From NCBI RefSeq assembly GCF_001861355.1, contig NZ_MASN01000041.1:1-64000 (forward strand): a stretch of 64,000 nucleotides of DNA, written 5' to 3'. The notes under the pieces are model-generated. The model saw only the letters and a list, made by a program, of their open reading frames with translations. It did not search any database and was not told the DNA's origin. Positions 18,698 to 27,620 of this stretch are shown here, in pieces; the stretch's first letter is position 1; each line of letters opens with the position of its first letter. The position numbers and the translations under genes were made by a program. The DNA comes from Natrialba sp. SSL1. GTDB lineage: Archaea > Halobacteriota > Halobacteria > Halobacteriales > Natrialbaceae.

Positions 18698-19876
18698 ATG
18701 CGTCGTCGCCCGTTCCTCGTGGCCGCATCGGCTACGACCGTTGGCCTCGCTGGCTGTACCTCCGCTCAGGAACGCCTCGGGGACGTACGCCGCAGTGCTC
18801 CAGAGCGTCGCGTTGAGGCGGACTGGCAACCCGGACCGGGCACGTGGGCTGAGGACGACTACGGCCCCGCAAACCGCCGGTACAACCCACACGCAACACC
18901 GCCACGGACCGAACCCGAAATCGACTGGCGATACGACCTCGAGGACCCGCTCGGTGATGGTTCACTCGTCGTCGCCAACGGAACAGTGTACGTCACGACG
19001 CAAGATCGACTAGTGGCGCTCGACGCCGCCGACGGGACGCGCCAGTGGGACTACGACCTCGACAGCGCTGCCAGGCTGAAATACGTCGATGGACGCCTCT
19101 ACCAACTGCACTGGGGGCTTCAGGAATCGACCCTGGTAGCACGTTCGCCCACCGGAGACGAGCAATGGCGGGCTACCGTCCCGGACCAACTCACGGGCGT
19201 CCACGAACAGCGCGGCTACGTCTTCGTCGCCGGTCGAAACCGGTACTGGACGCTCCACGCAGACACTGGCGACATCGTCCGCGAACGCGAGCTATGGGTC
19301 CGAAATCTGGCGTCCGCCAACGGCATACTGTACGCGGCCTTCTCGGACCTGCTCGCCAGCTACGAGGCAGACGGTCGCACGCTCACAGAGCGGTGGCGCG
19401 TCCAGACCAAGCCCGCGGCCGAAGCAGGCCCGCCAACGATCGCGGACGAACAGCTCTACGTCCCCCAGTATCACCCTCCCGCCGATGCTGCTACCATCAT
19501 CGTCTCCACCGTCGACGGCGAAACACAGCACAGCATCGAACTCGAGTACGGGTCGGTCGCGATCACTGCTGCCGAGAGCGGGCCGATCGTGTCGCCGGTC
19601 GCGACGAGCGGTGCTGCCCTCCTTGCACTGGAGCCTGACGGGAGCCGCCGGTGGAGCGCCGAGGTGAGTGGGGCTGCCGGCGCGATCGTCGCCGACGGGA
19701 CAGTGTACGCTGGCTACCCGCTGACCGCGATGGATGCCGATTCCGGCGACCGTCTCTGGGAGTGGGGCGGAGGGAGGGATGGGGACGACGCGGTCGGAAC
19801 TGCCCGATTTGCCGTTGCGGACTCGACACTGTACGCGTCGACGGCGGACAATCACATCGTCGCCTTGCGCGAGTGA
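18698..19876 (+). CDS. PQQ-type beta-propeller lipoprotein
   Basis: 392 residues. MRRRPFLVAASATTVGLAGC has an Arg-rich start and a lipobox (LAGC), so it is an exported lipoprotein. The body holds repeated propeller blades: VANGTVYVTTQDRLVALDAA, DGTRQWDYDLDSAA, GYVFVAGRNRYWTLHADTGD, DGTVYAGYPLTAMDADSGDR and DSTLYASTADNHIVAL. These match the PQQ-like / BamB-type eight-blade fold used as a scaffold in haloarchaea. No PQQ-dehydrogenase catalytic motif is visible, so a binding or structural role is more likely. It is monocistronic. Confidence 0.9.
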   Translation: MRRRPFLVAASATTVGLAGCTSAQERLGDVRRSAPERRVEADWQPGPGTWAEDDYGPANRRYNPHATPPRTEPEIDWRYDLEDPLGDGSLVVANGTVYVTTQDRLVALDAADGTRQWDYDLDSAARLKYVDGRLYQLHWGLQESTLVARSPTGDEQWRATVPDQLTGVHEQRGYVFVAGRNRYWTLHADTGDIVRERELWVRNLASANGILYAAFSDLLASYEADGRTLTERWRVQTKPAAEAGPPTIADEQLYVPQYHPPADAATIIVSTVDGETQHSIELEYGSVAITAAESGPIVSPVATSGAALLALEPDGSRRWSAEVSGAAGAIVADGTVYAGYPLTAMDADSGDRLWEWGGGRDGDDAVGTARFAVADSTLYASTADNHIVALRE

Positions 19877-20175
19877 GCAACCTCGGTCGACGGGGATCGC
19901 CACGGCAAATCGGGTGATTCGGGGCCTCAACGGAACCGAACTGTGCACTTGTTCATGAACTCCACTGCTGTTCGGTCTGATGAGGTGGTTGGCAGAATTC
20001 GCGGTTGTCTTTCGCTCGCCGGCACCGATCGCTATCCGGCAGCTAGCGGTTTGTCAAAACGGGCTACTCGAAGTGCGTCTACCCCTCACAGGCTATCGTG
20101 CGAGAGCCGAGTCACTTCTCCTTGATGACGACCTCGTCAGCGAAGGGGCCATCGAACCGACTATCGACTACTGAT

Positions 20176-20472
20176 TCAGCCCGAACCGGTCGACCCCGAT
20201 CCCGATCCCGATCTCGATCCCGGATCGGCAGCGAACTCGAGTAGCCCGATGGCAGCCACACAGTCAGGACACCAGACCCGGCTCGTGGCTTCGTAGTGGG
20301 CCGTCGCGTCGGGACCCGGACGCGTGGTGAGGCAAATCCAGTGATCGGTTTTGAGGATGCGGTCACAGCGGTAGCAGCGCGTCTCGGTTCGCACGTCGAG
20401 GTCGGCTGGCTCGTGGGAGGCCGACTCGAGTGGCGTCGACTCGTCGGCGTGCTCGTCGAACCGTGCAGTCAT
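20176..20472 (-). CDS. Small zinc-binding protein with CxxC pairs
   Basis: 98 residues from ATG 20472; the longer frame to 20748 encodes a His/Arg-rich shadow and was rejected. A first pair in TETRCYRCDRIL and a second in VWCPDCVAAIGLLEF, about 36 residues apart, should bind one zinc. The C-terminus ends in SRSGSGSGSTGSG from a repetitive tract. No function is known. A decayed paralogous fragment lies at 17405-17480. Confidence 0.7.
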   Translation of the reverse strand: MTARFDEHADESTPLESASHEPADLDVRTETRCYRCDRILKTDHWICLTTRPGPDATAHYEATSRVWCPDCVAAIGLLEFAADPGSRSGSGSGSTGSG

Positions 20473-20590
20473 CGAGACCACCGTCGACGATCGGGGAGGA
20501 GACGGTCCGGAGTGGGTTCCTGCTCGGAACCGCACGGTTCTGTGCGCTGGCCGTGAGTCCGCTGGTCGTGAGTGCGCTGCTTGGGAGCGA

Positions 20591-20624
20591 TACCTGTGTC
20601 TGTGTCTGTGTCTATACCTGTGCG
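20591..20624. repeat. TGTGTC hexanucleotide tract
   Basis: TACCTGTG then TCTGTG units, closed by a second TACCTGTG; a short simple repeat upstream of the small zinc-protein gene. Confidence 0.6.
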
Positions 20625-20688
20625 TCGTGCGAGACCTTTTTGTCTCGGTAGGAGTAACGGAAACATGGCAACCATTGCGTGCCGCGAT

Positions 20689-20765
20689 GGAAGCCACGTC
20701 TCGGGTGTTACAGCACCCGGGGCATTTCGTACGCATGCCCCCGCGCATTCGTTTTGGTGGCTTCC
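20689..20765. other. Branched inverted-repeat structure (three-way junction)
   Basis: An outer 9-bp stem GGAAGCCAC 20689-20697 with GTGGCTTCC 20757-20765 encloses two perfect inner hairpins: CGGGTG 20702-20707 with CACCCG 20714-20719, and GGGCAT 20720-20725 with ATGCCC 20735-20740. The total is 77 bases, close to tRNA size, but arm lengths and the missing GTTCRA loop exclude a tRNA. It may be a small RNA, a leader element or a non-autonomous mobile-element fold-back. Confidence 0.5.
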
Positions 20766-20939
20766 GTTGTGACAGTTAGTTAAGGATAGTAATATAATTA
20801 CTGGAATTTCCGTGAAGAAAGAGGGTCGAACGTCACCGTACTCCTCTGTGGGCCGGGTTAGTTCGTCAGTTGTAGTGGTTAGTATCGGATACGGGGGAGA
20901 GCATTAGTATTATGATATAACGGTTGTTGAAAGATGGCC

Positions 20940-22447
20940 TGCTGAATACAGAGACTAAATTCAGCAGCGAAAATCTCTCTTTTGCGTGTTTATCGAAGGC
21001 TGTTCAGTGTCGTTAGAGCAGCCACTGCTGAGAGGGCCGTGTTGTGATAGCGCCATCAGTCGTGATTTAGTGCTCGGCTCATATATTCTGCATATGGCTC
21101 AGCAGACGGATATCCAGGAGACGATTGCGATGGCTTCGGAGCCGTCGGATCCGTTCACAGACTTGCCACTGAGAAAGTGGCGTGATGTGTTCTTCACACT
21201 CCCGGAAGAGGTACAAGAACACCTCATCGGAGACATGCATCGGTCTGCATTGGAGATGTTTATCGACGGTCTCGATCCGGACGAGGTGACGGACGTTCTC
21301 GGGTACACTGACGAGGAAACACGTGAGGCGCTACTCACGACGCTCGATAGTGAACGCCGCGAGAAAATCGACTTCCTACTCTCGTTTGACCCTGAAAGTG
21401 CAGCCGGGGTAATGAGCCTCGATTACGTCACCGTTGATGAAACGCGGGACTTCCCAGAAGTGACCGAACGCGTTTGTCGGTTCGAAGAGAGAAGGGGACG
21501 TGTTCCGACGATTTTCGTTACTGACGATGGGGAATTACAAGGCGAACTCCCTGGTGCAGCACTGTCCGTGGCCGATCCTGAAACCGAGACGATCAGCGAC
21601 TACGTTCAAGAGACACCGCATGTCCGGTACGACCGCGACGACGAAGAGGTCCTCGAGGTATTCAGGCAAAACCGCGAGCGTTCCGTTGCCGTCCTCGATG
21701 AAGAAGAAGACATCCTCGGAGTGATTCATGCCGAGGACTTGTTGCGGCTACTCGAAGACGCGCGGGGGCAAACGCTCTACGAGTTCACCGGGGTCGCTGA
21801 AGAAGAGAGTGTTCTCGATGGTCCAGGTACCAAGGTACGGCGACGATACAAGTGGTTAATTCTCAACCTCGGAACGGCGTTTATGGCTGCAGCGGTGGTT
21901 GGGTTGTTCGAGTCAACCATCGCTGCTGTCGCCATCTTGGCAGCATACATGCCGGTCGTCGCCGGGATGGGCGGAAATGCTGGCACACAGGCGATGGCGG
22001 TCACGGTTCGTGGAATTTCACTCGATGAGGTGTCACTCAACACCGGCAAGCGTGTCATCTTCAACGAAGTCGTTGCCGGTGCCGTCAATGGAATTATTAC
22101 CGGTGTGCTTGTCGCCGTTATCGCTATCGCCTTTTCATTCGGCGAATTTGGTCTCTTACTCGGGGCCGTTATTGGCATCTCAATGGTCGCAAATCTCGTG
22201 ATTGCAGGCTTTTTCGGCGCTATTACGCCGCTGTTACTCGATCGGGTGGGATTCGATCCAGCCACGTCTGCGACGATCTTCATCACTACGGCGACCGACG
22301 TGCTAGGCTTTTTCGTCTTCCTCGGATTGGCCCAGGCGATCCTGTTGTAAGTGCCACCGGTACACTTCTGTCGCTAGATGTGCTTGACTACGCTGGTAAC
22401 ACCAATCTGACTGCCCTCTATGCGAGATCTGCTCCCTGTATTCAGCA
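20940..22447. mobile_element. IS-like inverted ends enclosing mgtE
   Basis: TGCTGAATACAG at 20940-20951 is repeated as its exact reverse complement CTGTATTCAGCA at 22436-22447, and similarity continues inward for a few bases (AGA versus GGA). The 1.5 kb between them contains only mgtE, and no transposase frame is visible. The left end also forms a 9-bp hairpin (CTGCTGAAT 20939-20947 with ATTCAGCAG 20959-20967). No target-site duplication is obvious. Either the transposase was replaced by a passenger gene or two IS remnants flank mgtE. Confidence 0.45.
21094..22350 (+). CDS. mgtE: MgtE-type magnesium transporter
   Basis: 418 residues from ATG 21094. An alternative start at 21130 has a good GGAG ribosome site nine bases ahead and follows the CATATATTC box at 21080. 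The N-terminal superhelical MgtE domain (FFTLPEEVQEHLIGDMHRS, LSFDPESAAGVMSLDYVTVD) leads into CBS-type regions (ISDYVQETPHVRYDRDDEEV, DILGVIHAEDLL). The C-terminal pore domain of five helices has the family motif PVVAGMGGNAGTQAMAV, an acidic pore entrance, and DVLGFFVFLGLAQAILL at the end. It carries out Mg2+ uptake gated by cytosolic Mg2+ bound to the N and CBS domains. The gene is lower in GC than its neighbours and lies between IS-like ends, suggesting transfer. Confidence 0.92.
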   Translation: MAQQTDIQETIAMASEPSDPFTDLPLRKWRDVFFTLPEEVQEHLIGDMHRSALEMFIDGLDPDEVTDVLGYTDEETREALLTTLDSERREKIDFLLSFDPESAAGVMSLDYVTVDETRDFPEVTERVCRFEERRGRVPTIFVTDDGELQGELPGAALSVADPETETISDYVQETPHVRYDRDDEEVLEVFRQNRERSVAVLDEEEDILGVIHAEDLLRLLEDARGQTLYEFTGVAEEESVLDGPGTKVRRRYKWLILNLGTAFMAAAVVGLFESTIAAVAILAAYMPVVAGMGGNAGTQAMAVTVRGISLDEVSLNTGKRVIFNEVVAGAVNGIITGVLVAVIAIAFSFGEFGLLLGAVIGISMVANLVIAGFFGAITPLLLDRVGFDPATSATIFITTATDVLGFFVFLGLAQAILL

Positions 22448-22610
22448 CGCTTCCAGGAACAGTACGTGGAACTCACAGAAATGGCGTTGCTCGAGAAGCA
22501 CACGTTGTGCACGACAACTCACAGAAACAACTACCCGATGAATCGAGCTGCAACAGAACCGTCCGTTCGAGAGAGGTTCAGCCCCCTGCCTACCAGACGA
22601 ACACCACGGA

Positions 22611-24431
22611 CTACTTCTCTTCGACGTGGCGAATCTCAGCCGCAATCCCGCGCGAACTCTCCGCCATCTCGCGGCCGAACATCTCGGCGCGGCCGACGCC
22701 GAACGCCTTCGGCCCCTCGACGACGACCTCGTCTCCCACGCGAATCTCCTCGTCGGCCTCGACCACCCCCGGCGCGAGCACGCTCCCGTGGGGAACGAAG
22801 CCGTCGATTTCGACACGCTTGACCGGTGCGTCGCTGTCGACCCAGCGGCGTGCGCCTGCGAGTGTGAACGAGAGCGTGCCGTACTGGGGCACCATCGTCG
22901 CCAGTTGCGTGTCCTCGCGGTCGCGGACCTGAATCTTCGGGTAGCGGCTGGTCGTCTGGATATCCTCGAAGAGGTCGTCGCCGGCACCGTCGCCGAGCAG
23001 GTAGTCCGCGATAGCGCGGACGGTGTTGTGCTCGCGCTCGCGTTTGGAGTACTTGAGTTCGCCCGACAGCGCCTCGCTCAGGTTCGCGAGGGACTCGTCG
23101 TCGGTCGGGTGCTCGTCGACGGTGTAGGTGATGTCGAGATCCAGCTCCTCTTCGACGCGGCCGACGATGTCGCGGTACCCCTCGTTGGGGACGTGGGCGA
23201 TGATCTTCGGGTACTCGTTGCGCTCGAGATACCGCCTGAGTACCTCGCTCACGAACTGCTTTTCGTCCTCGGACCAGCGACCCGTGACCACGGTGTCGTA
23301 GTGCTGGGCTGGGTAGGTCGTCTCGAGTTCCTGCGGGACGACGCCGATGGGGCTCGTCATCGAGACGAGGTGGGCGCGCCACTGGATGGCGTCGTGGAAC
23401 TGGCGGTGGCTCTGGGACTCGCTGTAGGGTTTGGCCGCCGAGCAGGGGACAAGCACAAGCGGGTTCTTGAATCGGTTTTGGTACCGCGTCGTAACCCGGT
23501 CGGCGTAGCGCTGGATCTCGACGCGGCGGAGGGTGTCCTCGGTCGCGGCGTCGATCTGTGCGTCTCGGAGGATCGGCGTCCGTTCCGCCAGGTAGCCCCA
23601 CTGCGAGTCGAGTTCGCGCATTGCGGCGGTGAGCCACTGATCCTGTCGGGCCTGGCCCTCGACGTAGTCACGCAGGCGGCCATCACGAATCCGTCGGCGG
23701 ACGATGCCGAGTTCCGCCTCCAGGGCGTTGACGTTGTGGTCGACGCAGTCTTCGCGGGTGAACGCCTCGCGGGGCTGCTGGCAGGCCGGACAGGAGCACG
23801 GCAACTCTTCCAGATCTTCGAGGAAATAGGCCTCGTCGGTGGTCAGGTACCGGCCCTCAGTTCCCTTCACGATGGCCGCGGTTCGGTCGAACAGGTCGAC
23901 GCCGGCGTATGCTAACAGCGCGACGTTTCGCGGCGTCGCGACACCCGAAAAGAACAGCGCGGTGTCGGTCGGAATCTCCTCGCGAACGTTGACGACGGCC
24001 TCGACGAGTCCCGCACCGTGGCCGGTGAACGACTGCACGTCAGACACTGCGTAGGCATCCGTCCCGTGGTCGTCGACATGGTCACTCGAGACGACTGCCA
24101 CACTGGGAAACTCGACGTCCGGATAGTCGACGGCGAACGATTCCTGCACCTCGTCGGCCGTCCCGCCCGGGAACGACCGGTGCGGGAGCACCGTCAGTGC
24201 GGAGTCGTCGCCGTCCGGGAACTCGCGCTCTGCCGACCAGAGTGAGCCCGCGTCCTCGAGTACGTCGTCGACGAGCGCGGGTGTCGTTTGGGGTGGGGTT
24301 CGGTCGGGAGCAGCGTCGGGGTTCGAATCGGTGTCCGAATCAGCATCGCCAGCGACGGCCTCGAAATCGAGGCGCAGCTCGCCCACGCGCGCGGCCCCGT
24401 CGCGCTCGTGGACTTCGAAGTACTCGGTCAT
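22611..24431 (-). CDS. arcS: Archaeosine synthase subunit alpha (ArcS, TGT paralogue)
   Basis: 606 residues. The N-terminal half is TGT-like but lacks the transglycosylase nucleophile pattern. The zinc site is LPCSCPACQQ ... CVDH. ArcS is marked by VLVPCSAAKPYSESQSHRQF in the middle, and by the C-terminal PUA domain (RVEIDGFVPHGSVLAPGVVE, IRVGDEVVVEGPKAFGVGRA). ArcS acts on preQ0 at position 15 of tRNA, attaching lysine that the radical-SAM partner RaSEA then cleaves to give archaeosine. Both TgtA (30589-32064) and RaSEA (48008-49108) are in this window. A low-complexity DADSDTDSNPDAAPDRTPP insertion lies near residue 33. Confidence 0.93.
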   Translation of the reverse strand: MTEYFEVHERDGAARVGELRLDFEAVAGDADSDTDSNPDAAPDRTPPQTTPALVDDVLEDAGSLWSAEREFPDGDDSALTVLPHRSFPGGTADEVQESFAVDYPDVEFPSVAVVSSDHVDDHGTDAYAVSDVQSFTGHGAGLVEAVVNVREEIPTDTALFFSGVATPRNVALLAYAGVDLFDRTAAIVKGTEGRYLTTDEAYFLEDLEELPCSCPACQQPREAFTREDCVDHNVNALEAELGIVRRRIRDGRLRDYVEGQARQDQWLTAAMRELDSQWGYLAERTPILRDAQIDAATEDTLRRVEIQRYADRVTTRYQNRFKNPLVLVPCSAAKPYSESQSHRQFHDAIQWRAHLVSMTSPIGVVPQELETTYPAQHYDTVVTGRWSEDEKQFVSEVLRRYLERNEYPKIIAHVPNEGYRDIVGRVEEELDLDITYTVDEHPTDDESLANLSEALSGELKYSKREREHNTVRAIADYLLGDGAGDDLFEDIQTTSRYPKIQVRDREDTQLATMVPQYGTLSFTLAGARRWVDSDAPVKRVEIDGFVPHGSVLAPGVVEADEEIRVGDEVVVEGPKAFGVGRAEMFGREMAESSRGIAAEIRHVEEK

Positions 24432-24543
24432 ACCAGAACTGGGTGGGGGAGCGCGAAAGAGGCTGTCGGTGTGGATCGCAGCGTCCGTGTCGTGTTCGCG
24501 TGCCGGACAGAGTCATTATCACAGTTCGCTCGAAAGGAGGGTC

Positions 24544-25461
24544 ATGGTACTCGAACTCTCCGAGTCAGCGCTCGGAGTGGCGCTCGCAGTCGTCGGCGCG
24601 CTGGCGTTTGCTGGCCAGTTCCTTTGCGTGCGCCTGGGCGTCGACGACGGCGATGTCACCGACGCGGTGCTCGTCGTCTTGCTGTGTAACGTCGTCCTCG
24701 TCGGTCTCCCCATGCTTGTTCTCTACCCGCCGCCGTACACGGGGCTGTACACCCCAACCTCGCTCGCGTCGTTTGCTGGGGCCGGCCTCGTCGGGATGTT
24801 CGTCGCGCGACTGCTCATGTTCAAGAGCACGGACGAGATCGGTGCGAGCCTGACCTCGCCGATCGTGGCCTCAAACGTGCTTTTCGCGACGGTGTTCGCC
24901 ATCGTGCTACTCGATGAACGACTCACGCTGATTCACCTCCTCGGCATCGTGCTGGTCGTCGTCGGCCTGGCCGTCGTCTCCTGGGAAACCGCCGCGACGA
25001 CGGCACGCGAGCGGTCGCTCCGGGAAACCGGTATCACCCTCCTGTTGCCACTCGGAGCCGCGGTCTGTATCGGACTCGAGCCGATCTTCGTCTCCGTCGG
25101 CCTGTCTGAGGGGACGGCGATCCTCCCGGGTTTGGTCGCCATGGCTGGTTCGGCGACAGTCGGATTCGTGAGCTACCAGCTCTGGACCGGCTCACTTCGC
25201 CGAATCCCGATTCGCGAACGGGCTACGTTCTGGTACGTTGCCGCCGGCGTCTCGACGACTATCGCCTTCGTCGCGTACTTCGCGGCACTCGAGATCGCGC
25301 CCGTCGTGGTAGTCATGCCACTGTTGCAGCTCACGCCGTTGTTCGTCGTCGTGCTCTCTGCACTCTTCTTGCCGACGCGACTCGAGCACGTCAGCTGGCG
25401 CGTCGGTGTGGCTGCAGTAATCGTCGTGCTGGGGGCGTCGTTCGTGTCTATTTCGGGCTAA
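24544..25461 (+). CDS. EamA-family (DMT) membrane transporter
   Basis: 305 residues from ATG 24544 (MVLELSESALGVALAVVGAL). The frame opens earlier, but that part overlaps the divergent arcS start. About ten hydrophobic helices form two five-helix repeats, with the EamA signature segments SPIVASNVLFATVFAIVLLD, ERLTLIHLLGIVLVVVGLAV and in the second half LEIAPVVVVMPLLQLTPLFV, VVLSALFLPTRLEHVSWRVG. Members export or import small metabolites; substrate unknown. It diverges from arcS with about 110 bases between starts. Confidence 0.9.
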   Translation: MVLELSESALGVALAVVGALAFAGQFLCVRLGVDDGDVTDAVLVVLLCNVVLVGLPMLVLYPPPYTGLYTPTSLASFAGAGLVGMFVARLLMFKSTDEIGASLTSPIVASNVLFATVFAIVLLDERLTLIHLLGIVLVVVGLAVVSWETAATTARERSLRETGITLLLPLGAAVCIGLEPIFVSVGLSEGTAILPGLVAMAGSATVGFVSYQLWTGSLRRIPIRERATFWYVAAGVSTTIAFVAYFAALEIAPVVVVMPLLQLTPLFVVVLSALFLPTRLEHVSWRVGVAAVIVVLGASFVSISG

Positions 25462-25491
25462 CGGCGAGAGTGCAGGCCGGAGAGACCGCGA

Positions 25492-25848
25492 TCAGCTCAC
25501 GTAGGTTGCCGTCGCCGACGTGTGTCCGCGGTTGAACGAGAGAATAGAGATCCGGATCACGTCCGTCGGTTCGTAGTGACTCGGCACGTCCTCGACGAAG
25601 ATTACGAAGCCTTCGACCTTGCAGACGGCCTGGCGCTCGCCCGTGTGGTGTTCGGTGAACTCCTGAATTGCGACCTCGTGTTCCTCGCCGACGTCGACCG
25701 GTGGGTCGCGCCCCTGGGCCTCTTGGTGGCTTTCCAGAGACTCGCGCTGCTCATCGGAGAGCGGTGAGCCGCGCACACGGCGGATAAGCCACGACGCGAA
25801 CAGTATCATCACGAATACCCCGAGGACGAGCGACGCTGGTCCGAGCAT
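25492..25848 (-). CDS. TRAM-domain protein with N-terminal membrane helix
   Basis: 118 residues. One hydrophobic helix at residues 4-21 (PASLVLGVFVMILFASWLIR) is followed by an acidic linker and a C-terminal TRAM-like OB fold (EHEVAIQEFTEHHTGERQAV, CKVEGFVIFVEDVPSHYEPT, then RGHTSATATYV). TRAM domains bind RNA; in archaea some are cold-shock-like RNA chaperones. A membrane anchor would place it at the inner face of the membrane. It converges with the EamA gene. Confidence 0.85.
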   Translation of the reverse strand: MLGPASLVLGVFVMILFASWLIRRVRGSPLSDEQRESLESHQEAQGRDPPVDVGEEHEVAIQEFTEHHTGERQAVCKVEGFVIFVEDVPSHYEPTDVIRISILSFNRGHTSATATYVS

Positions 25849-25882
25849 ACTGCCTACTGGCTCGCGCTCACACCTTTGTTGT

Positions 25883-25936
25883 TTCTGATGACGATGGTGA
25901 TTCTGCTGACGATGGTCATTCTGCTCTCGATGGTGG
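25883..25936. repeat. Three 18-base tandem repeats in an intergenic gap
   Basis: TTCTGATGACGATGGTGA, TTCTGCTGACGATGGTCA and TTCTGCTCTCGATGGTGG follow each other exactly, between the TRAM gene and the NosL-like gene. Confidence 0.65.
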
Positions 25937-26059
25937 GATGGCCAGGACGGCAGCTATCGCGTGCTGGCTACAACAGCAGCCATCGCGTGCAGTGTGTCAC
26001 TCACGCCCTTTCGTGAATCATACCAGACCGGATTTACAGTACTGCTGCTAACTTCGCGT

Positions 26060-26665
26060 ATGAACGGATGGAATCGGTCAGCAGGCACCGACCGACGGAC
26101 GACACGCCGAACGGTCCTCGCAGGGGCGACGACGGCCGCTCTCGGTCTGGCAGCCGGCTGTCTCAGCGACGACGACGCAGAACCAGCGCCCGATCCAGTC
26201 AGTATCGACAGCGAACAGAGCTGTGACAACTGTACGATGGGGATCGGAAACCAGCCGGGGCCCGCAGGCCAGCTCCACTACGAGGATCCCACCACGGTGC
26301 TCGATGGGGACGACCGACCGGCCCACTTCTGTAGCTCGCTGTGCACGTACACCTTTGCGTTCGACCACGAAGACACCGCAACGCCCGAGGTGACGTACCT
26401 GACTGACTACGCCGCCGTCGACTACGAGGTCGACGAGAGCAGCGACAGCGACAACTACGTCCTCAATCGTCACCTCGACGCCGACGCGTTCGCAGCGGCG
26501 ACCGGACTCGAGTTGGTCGTCGACAGCGATGTCGAGGGCGCGATGGGTGGGTCGATCGTTGCGTTTAGCGATGGTGACGACGCGACTGCGTTCAGCGACG
26601 AGTACGGCGGCGAGCAGTACGAGCACGAGGACGTGACCCAGGAGCTCGTCATGTCTTTGATGTGA
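26060..26665 (+). CDS. nosL: NosL-like copper-binding lipoprotein
   Basis: 201 residues from ATG 26060. A Tat-type signal with TRRTVLAGATTAALGLAAGC supplies twin-Arg context and a lipobox. After it, SCDNCTMGIGNQPGPAGQLH carries the C-x2-C-x-M copper site of NosL, then PAHFCSSLCTYTF. The second half (GGSIVAFSDGDDATAFSDEYG) is the second NosL lobe. NosL delivers Cu(I) during maturation of nitrous oxide reductase, with NosDFY. It faces the nosDFY operon tail to tail, with 31 bases between stop codons. Confidence 0.88.
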   Translation: MNGWNRSAGTDRRTTRRTVLAGATTAALGLAAGCLSDDDAEPAPDPVSIDSEQSCDNCTMGIGNQPGPAGQLHYEDPTTVLDGDDRPAHFCSSLCTYTFAFDHEDTATPEVTYLTDYAAVDYEVDESSDSDNYVLNRHLDADAFAAATGLELVVDSDVEGAMGGSIVAFSDGDDATAFSDEYGGEQYEHEDVTQELVMSLM

Positions 26666-26696
26666 AAGGTCGAAACAGAGGCCGACACGACAGTTC

Positions 26697-27620
26697 TCAG
26701 CGGTTTAGTACCCAACTCGCGAGCGCAAGCGAGCCGACAGTCCAGCCGACCAATCCGAGCACACTCGCCAGCGGTGAGGCGACTGCCGGACCGGTGCCGG
26801 CCGCGACGACCACTACAGTATCGAAAACCAGCCCACGAAAGGCGCTGAGCGGACTGAGCGCGAGCGAGTGGACGAGCGCGCCATCGCCGATCAACCCGGA
26901 CGTAAAGCCGTAGACGAGCAGCAAGTCGAGACCGACCAGCAGTACGACGAGTGCGACGACCGCAAGTGCGAGCGCACTCCGCGTAGCGCTTACCGCCGCC
27001 GAAATCGCAATCGCAACGGCGAGCACCGCCATCGCGAACAGCGCCGTCAGCACGACGAACCTGACGAACAGGAGCGGCGAGTCGACACCCGCGTGGCTAG
27101 CATAGATCAGTATCCGATCCTCTTCGGCCACGGCGACAGCCACCGCGACGAGCACCAGCGGGACGACGATCGCCACGAGGAGTCCGATCAGCCGTCCCAC
27201 GTAAACGCCGAGGACGATCGACCGGTTCGAGACAGGGTACGTCTCGAGAACGTCGAGTTCACCGCGCTGTTCGTCGGCGAGCACGGCACGGTAGCCGAAC
27301 GCGACGGCGACGACGGGAACGAGTAACTCGAGTGGCGTCAGGAGATCGACGGCGGTTGGGACGAACCCGGCCCGGATTCCGCCGCCGGTCCAGGCGACGC
27401 CGAGGACGACGGCGGTGAGTGCGAGGGCGAGGACGTAGAACGTTCGTGTTCGGGCGACCGTTCGGAGTTCGCGCGCGATGATGGTTTTGAGGATGTGTTT
27501 CGTTTGGGGGTGGGTGGTGGTGTTGGTGCTGGTGTTGGTGTTGGTACTGTCGGTGCTGGAACTGGTGGTTTCTCGGCTCTGTGCTTGCGTTTGTGCCTGC
27601 GTCCGATTCTCGTCGCTCAT
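26697..27620 (-). CDS. nosY: ABC transporter permease (NosY-like)
   Basis: 307 residues. A Thr/Asn/Gln-rich N-terminal leader (QAQTQAQSRETTSSSTDSTN) precedes ILKTIIARELRTVARTRTFY, then six hydrophobic helices typical of ABC-2 permeases (VLALALTAVVLGVAWTGGGI, LLVPVVAVAFGYRAVLADEQ, RGELDVLETYPVSNRSIVLG). Its start overlaps the stop of nosF by four bases (ATGA, 27617-27620), so they are coupled. It should form the membrane part of the NosFY transporter serving copper-site assembly. Confidence 0.88.
   Translation of the reverse strand: MSDENRTQAQTQAQSRETTSSSTDSTNTNTSTNTTTHPQTKHILKTIIARELRTVARTRTFYVLALALTAVVLGVAWTGGGIRAGFVPTAVDLLTPLELLVPVVAVAFGYRAVLADEQRGELDVLETYPVSNRSIVLGVYVGRLIGLLVAIVVPLVLVAVAVAVAEEDRILIYASHAGVDSPLLFVRFVVLTALFAMAVLAVAIAISAAVSATRSALALAVVALVVLLVGLDLLLVYGFTSGLIGDGALVHSLALSPLSAFRGLVFDTVVVVAAGTGPAVASPLASVLGLVGWTVGSLALASWVLNR

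Larger units (their letters stand above)
20473..21093. other. Structured, AT-richer intergenic region before mgtE
   Basis: About 620 bases without a supported gene. It contains a TGTGTC tract, a nested inverted-repeat structure at 20689-20765, a small palindrome AGTAATATAATTACT at 20788-20802, and the left IS-like end at 20940. Composition is much richer in A+T from about 20760 onward. Confidence 0.5.

Noticed and set aside
19980-20174. 64-residue plus-strand frame between the propeller and zinc-protein genes
   Set aside because: Composition is mildly plausible, but there is no promoter, motif or conserved neighbour to support it.
22636-23637. 333-residue antisense-like frame inside arcS on the same strand but another phase
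   Set aside because: Arg/Pro-rich shadow; arcS is intact in its own frame.
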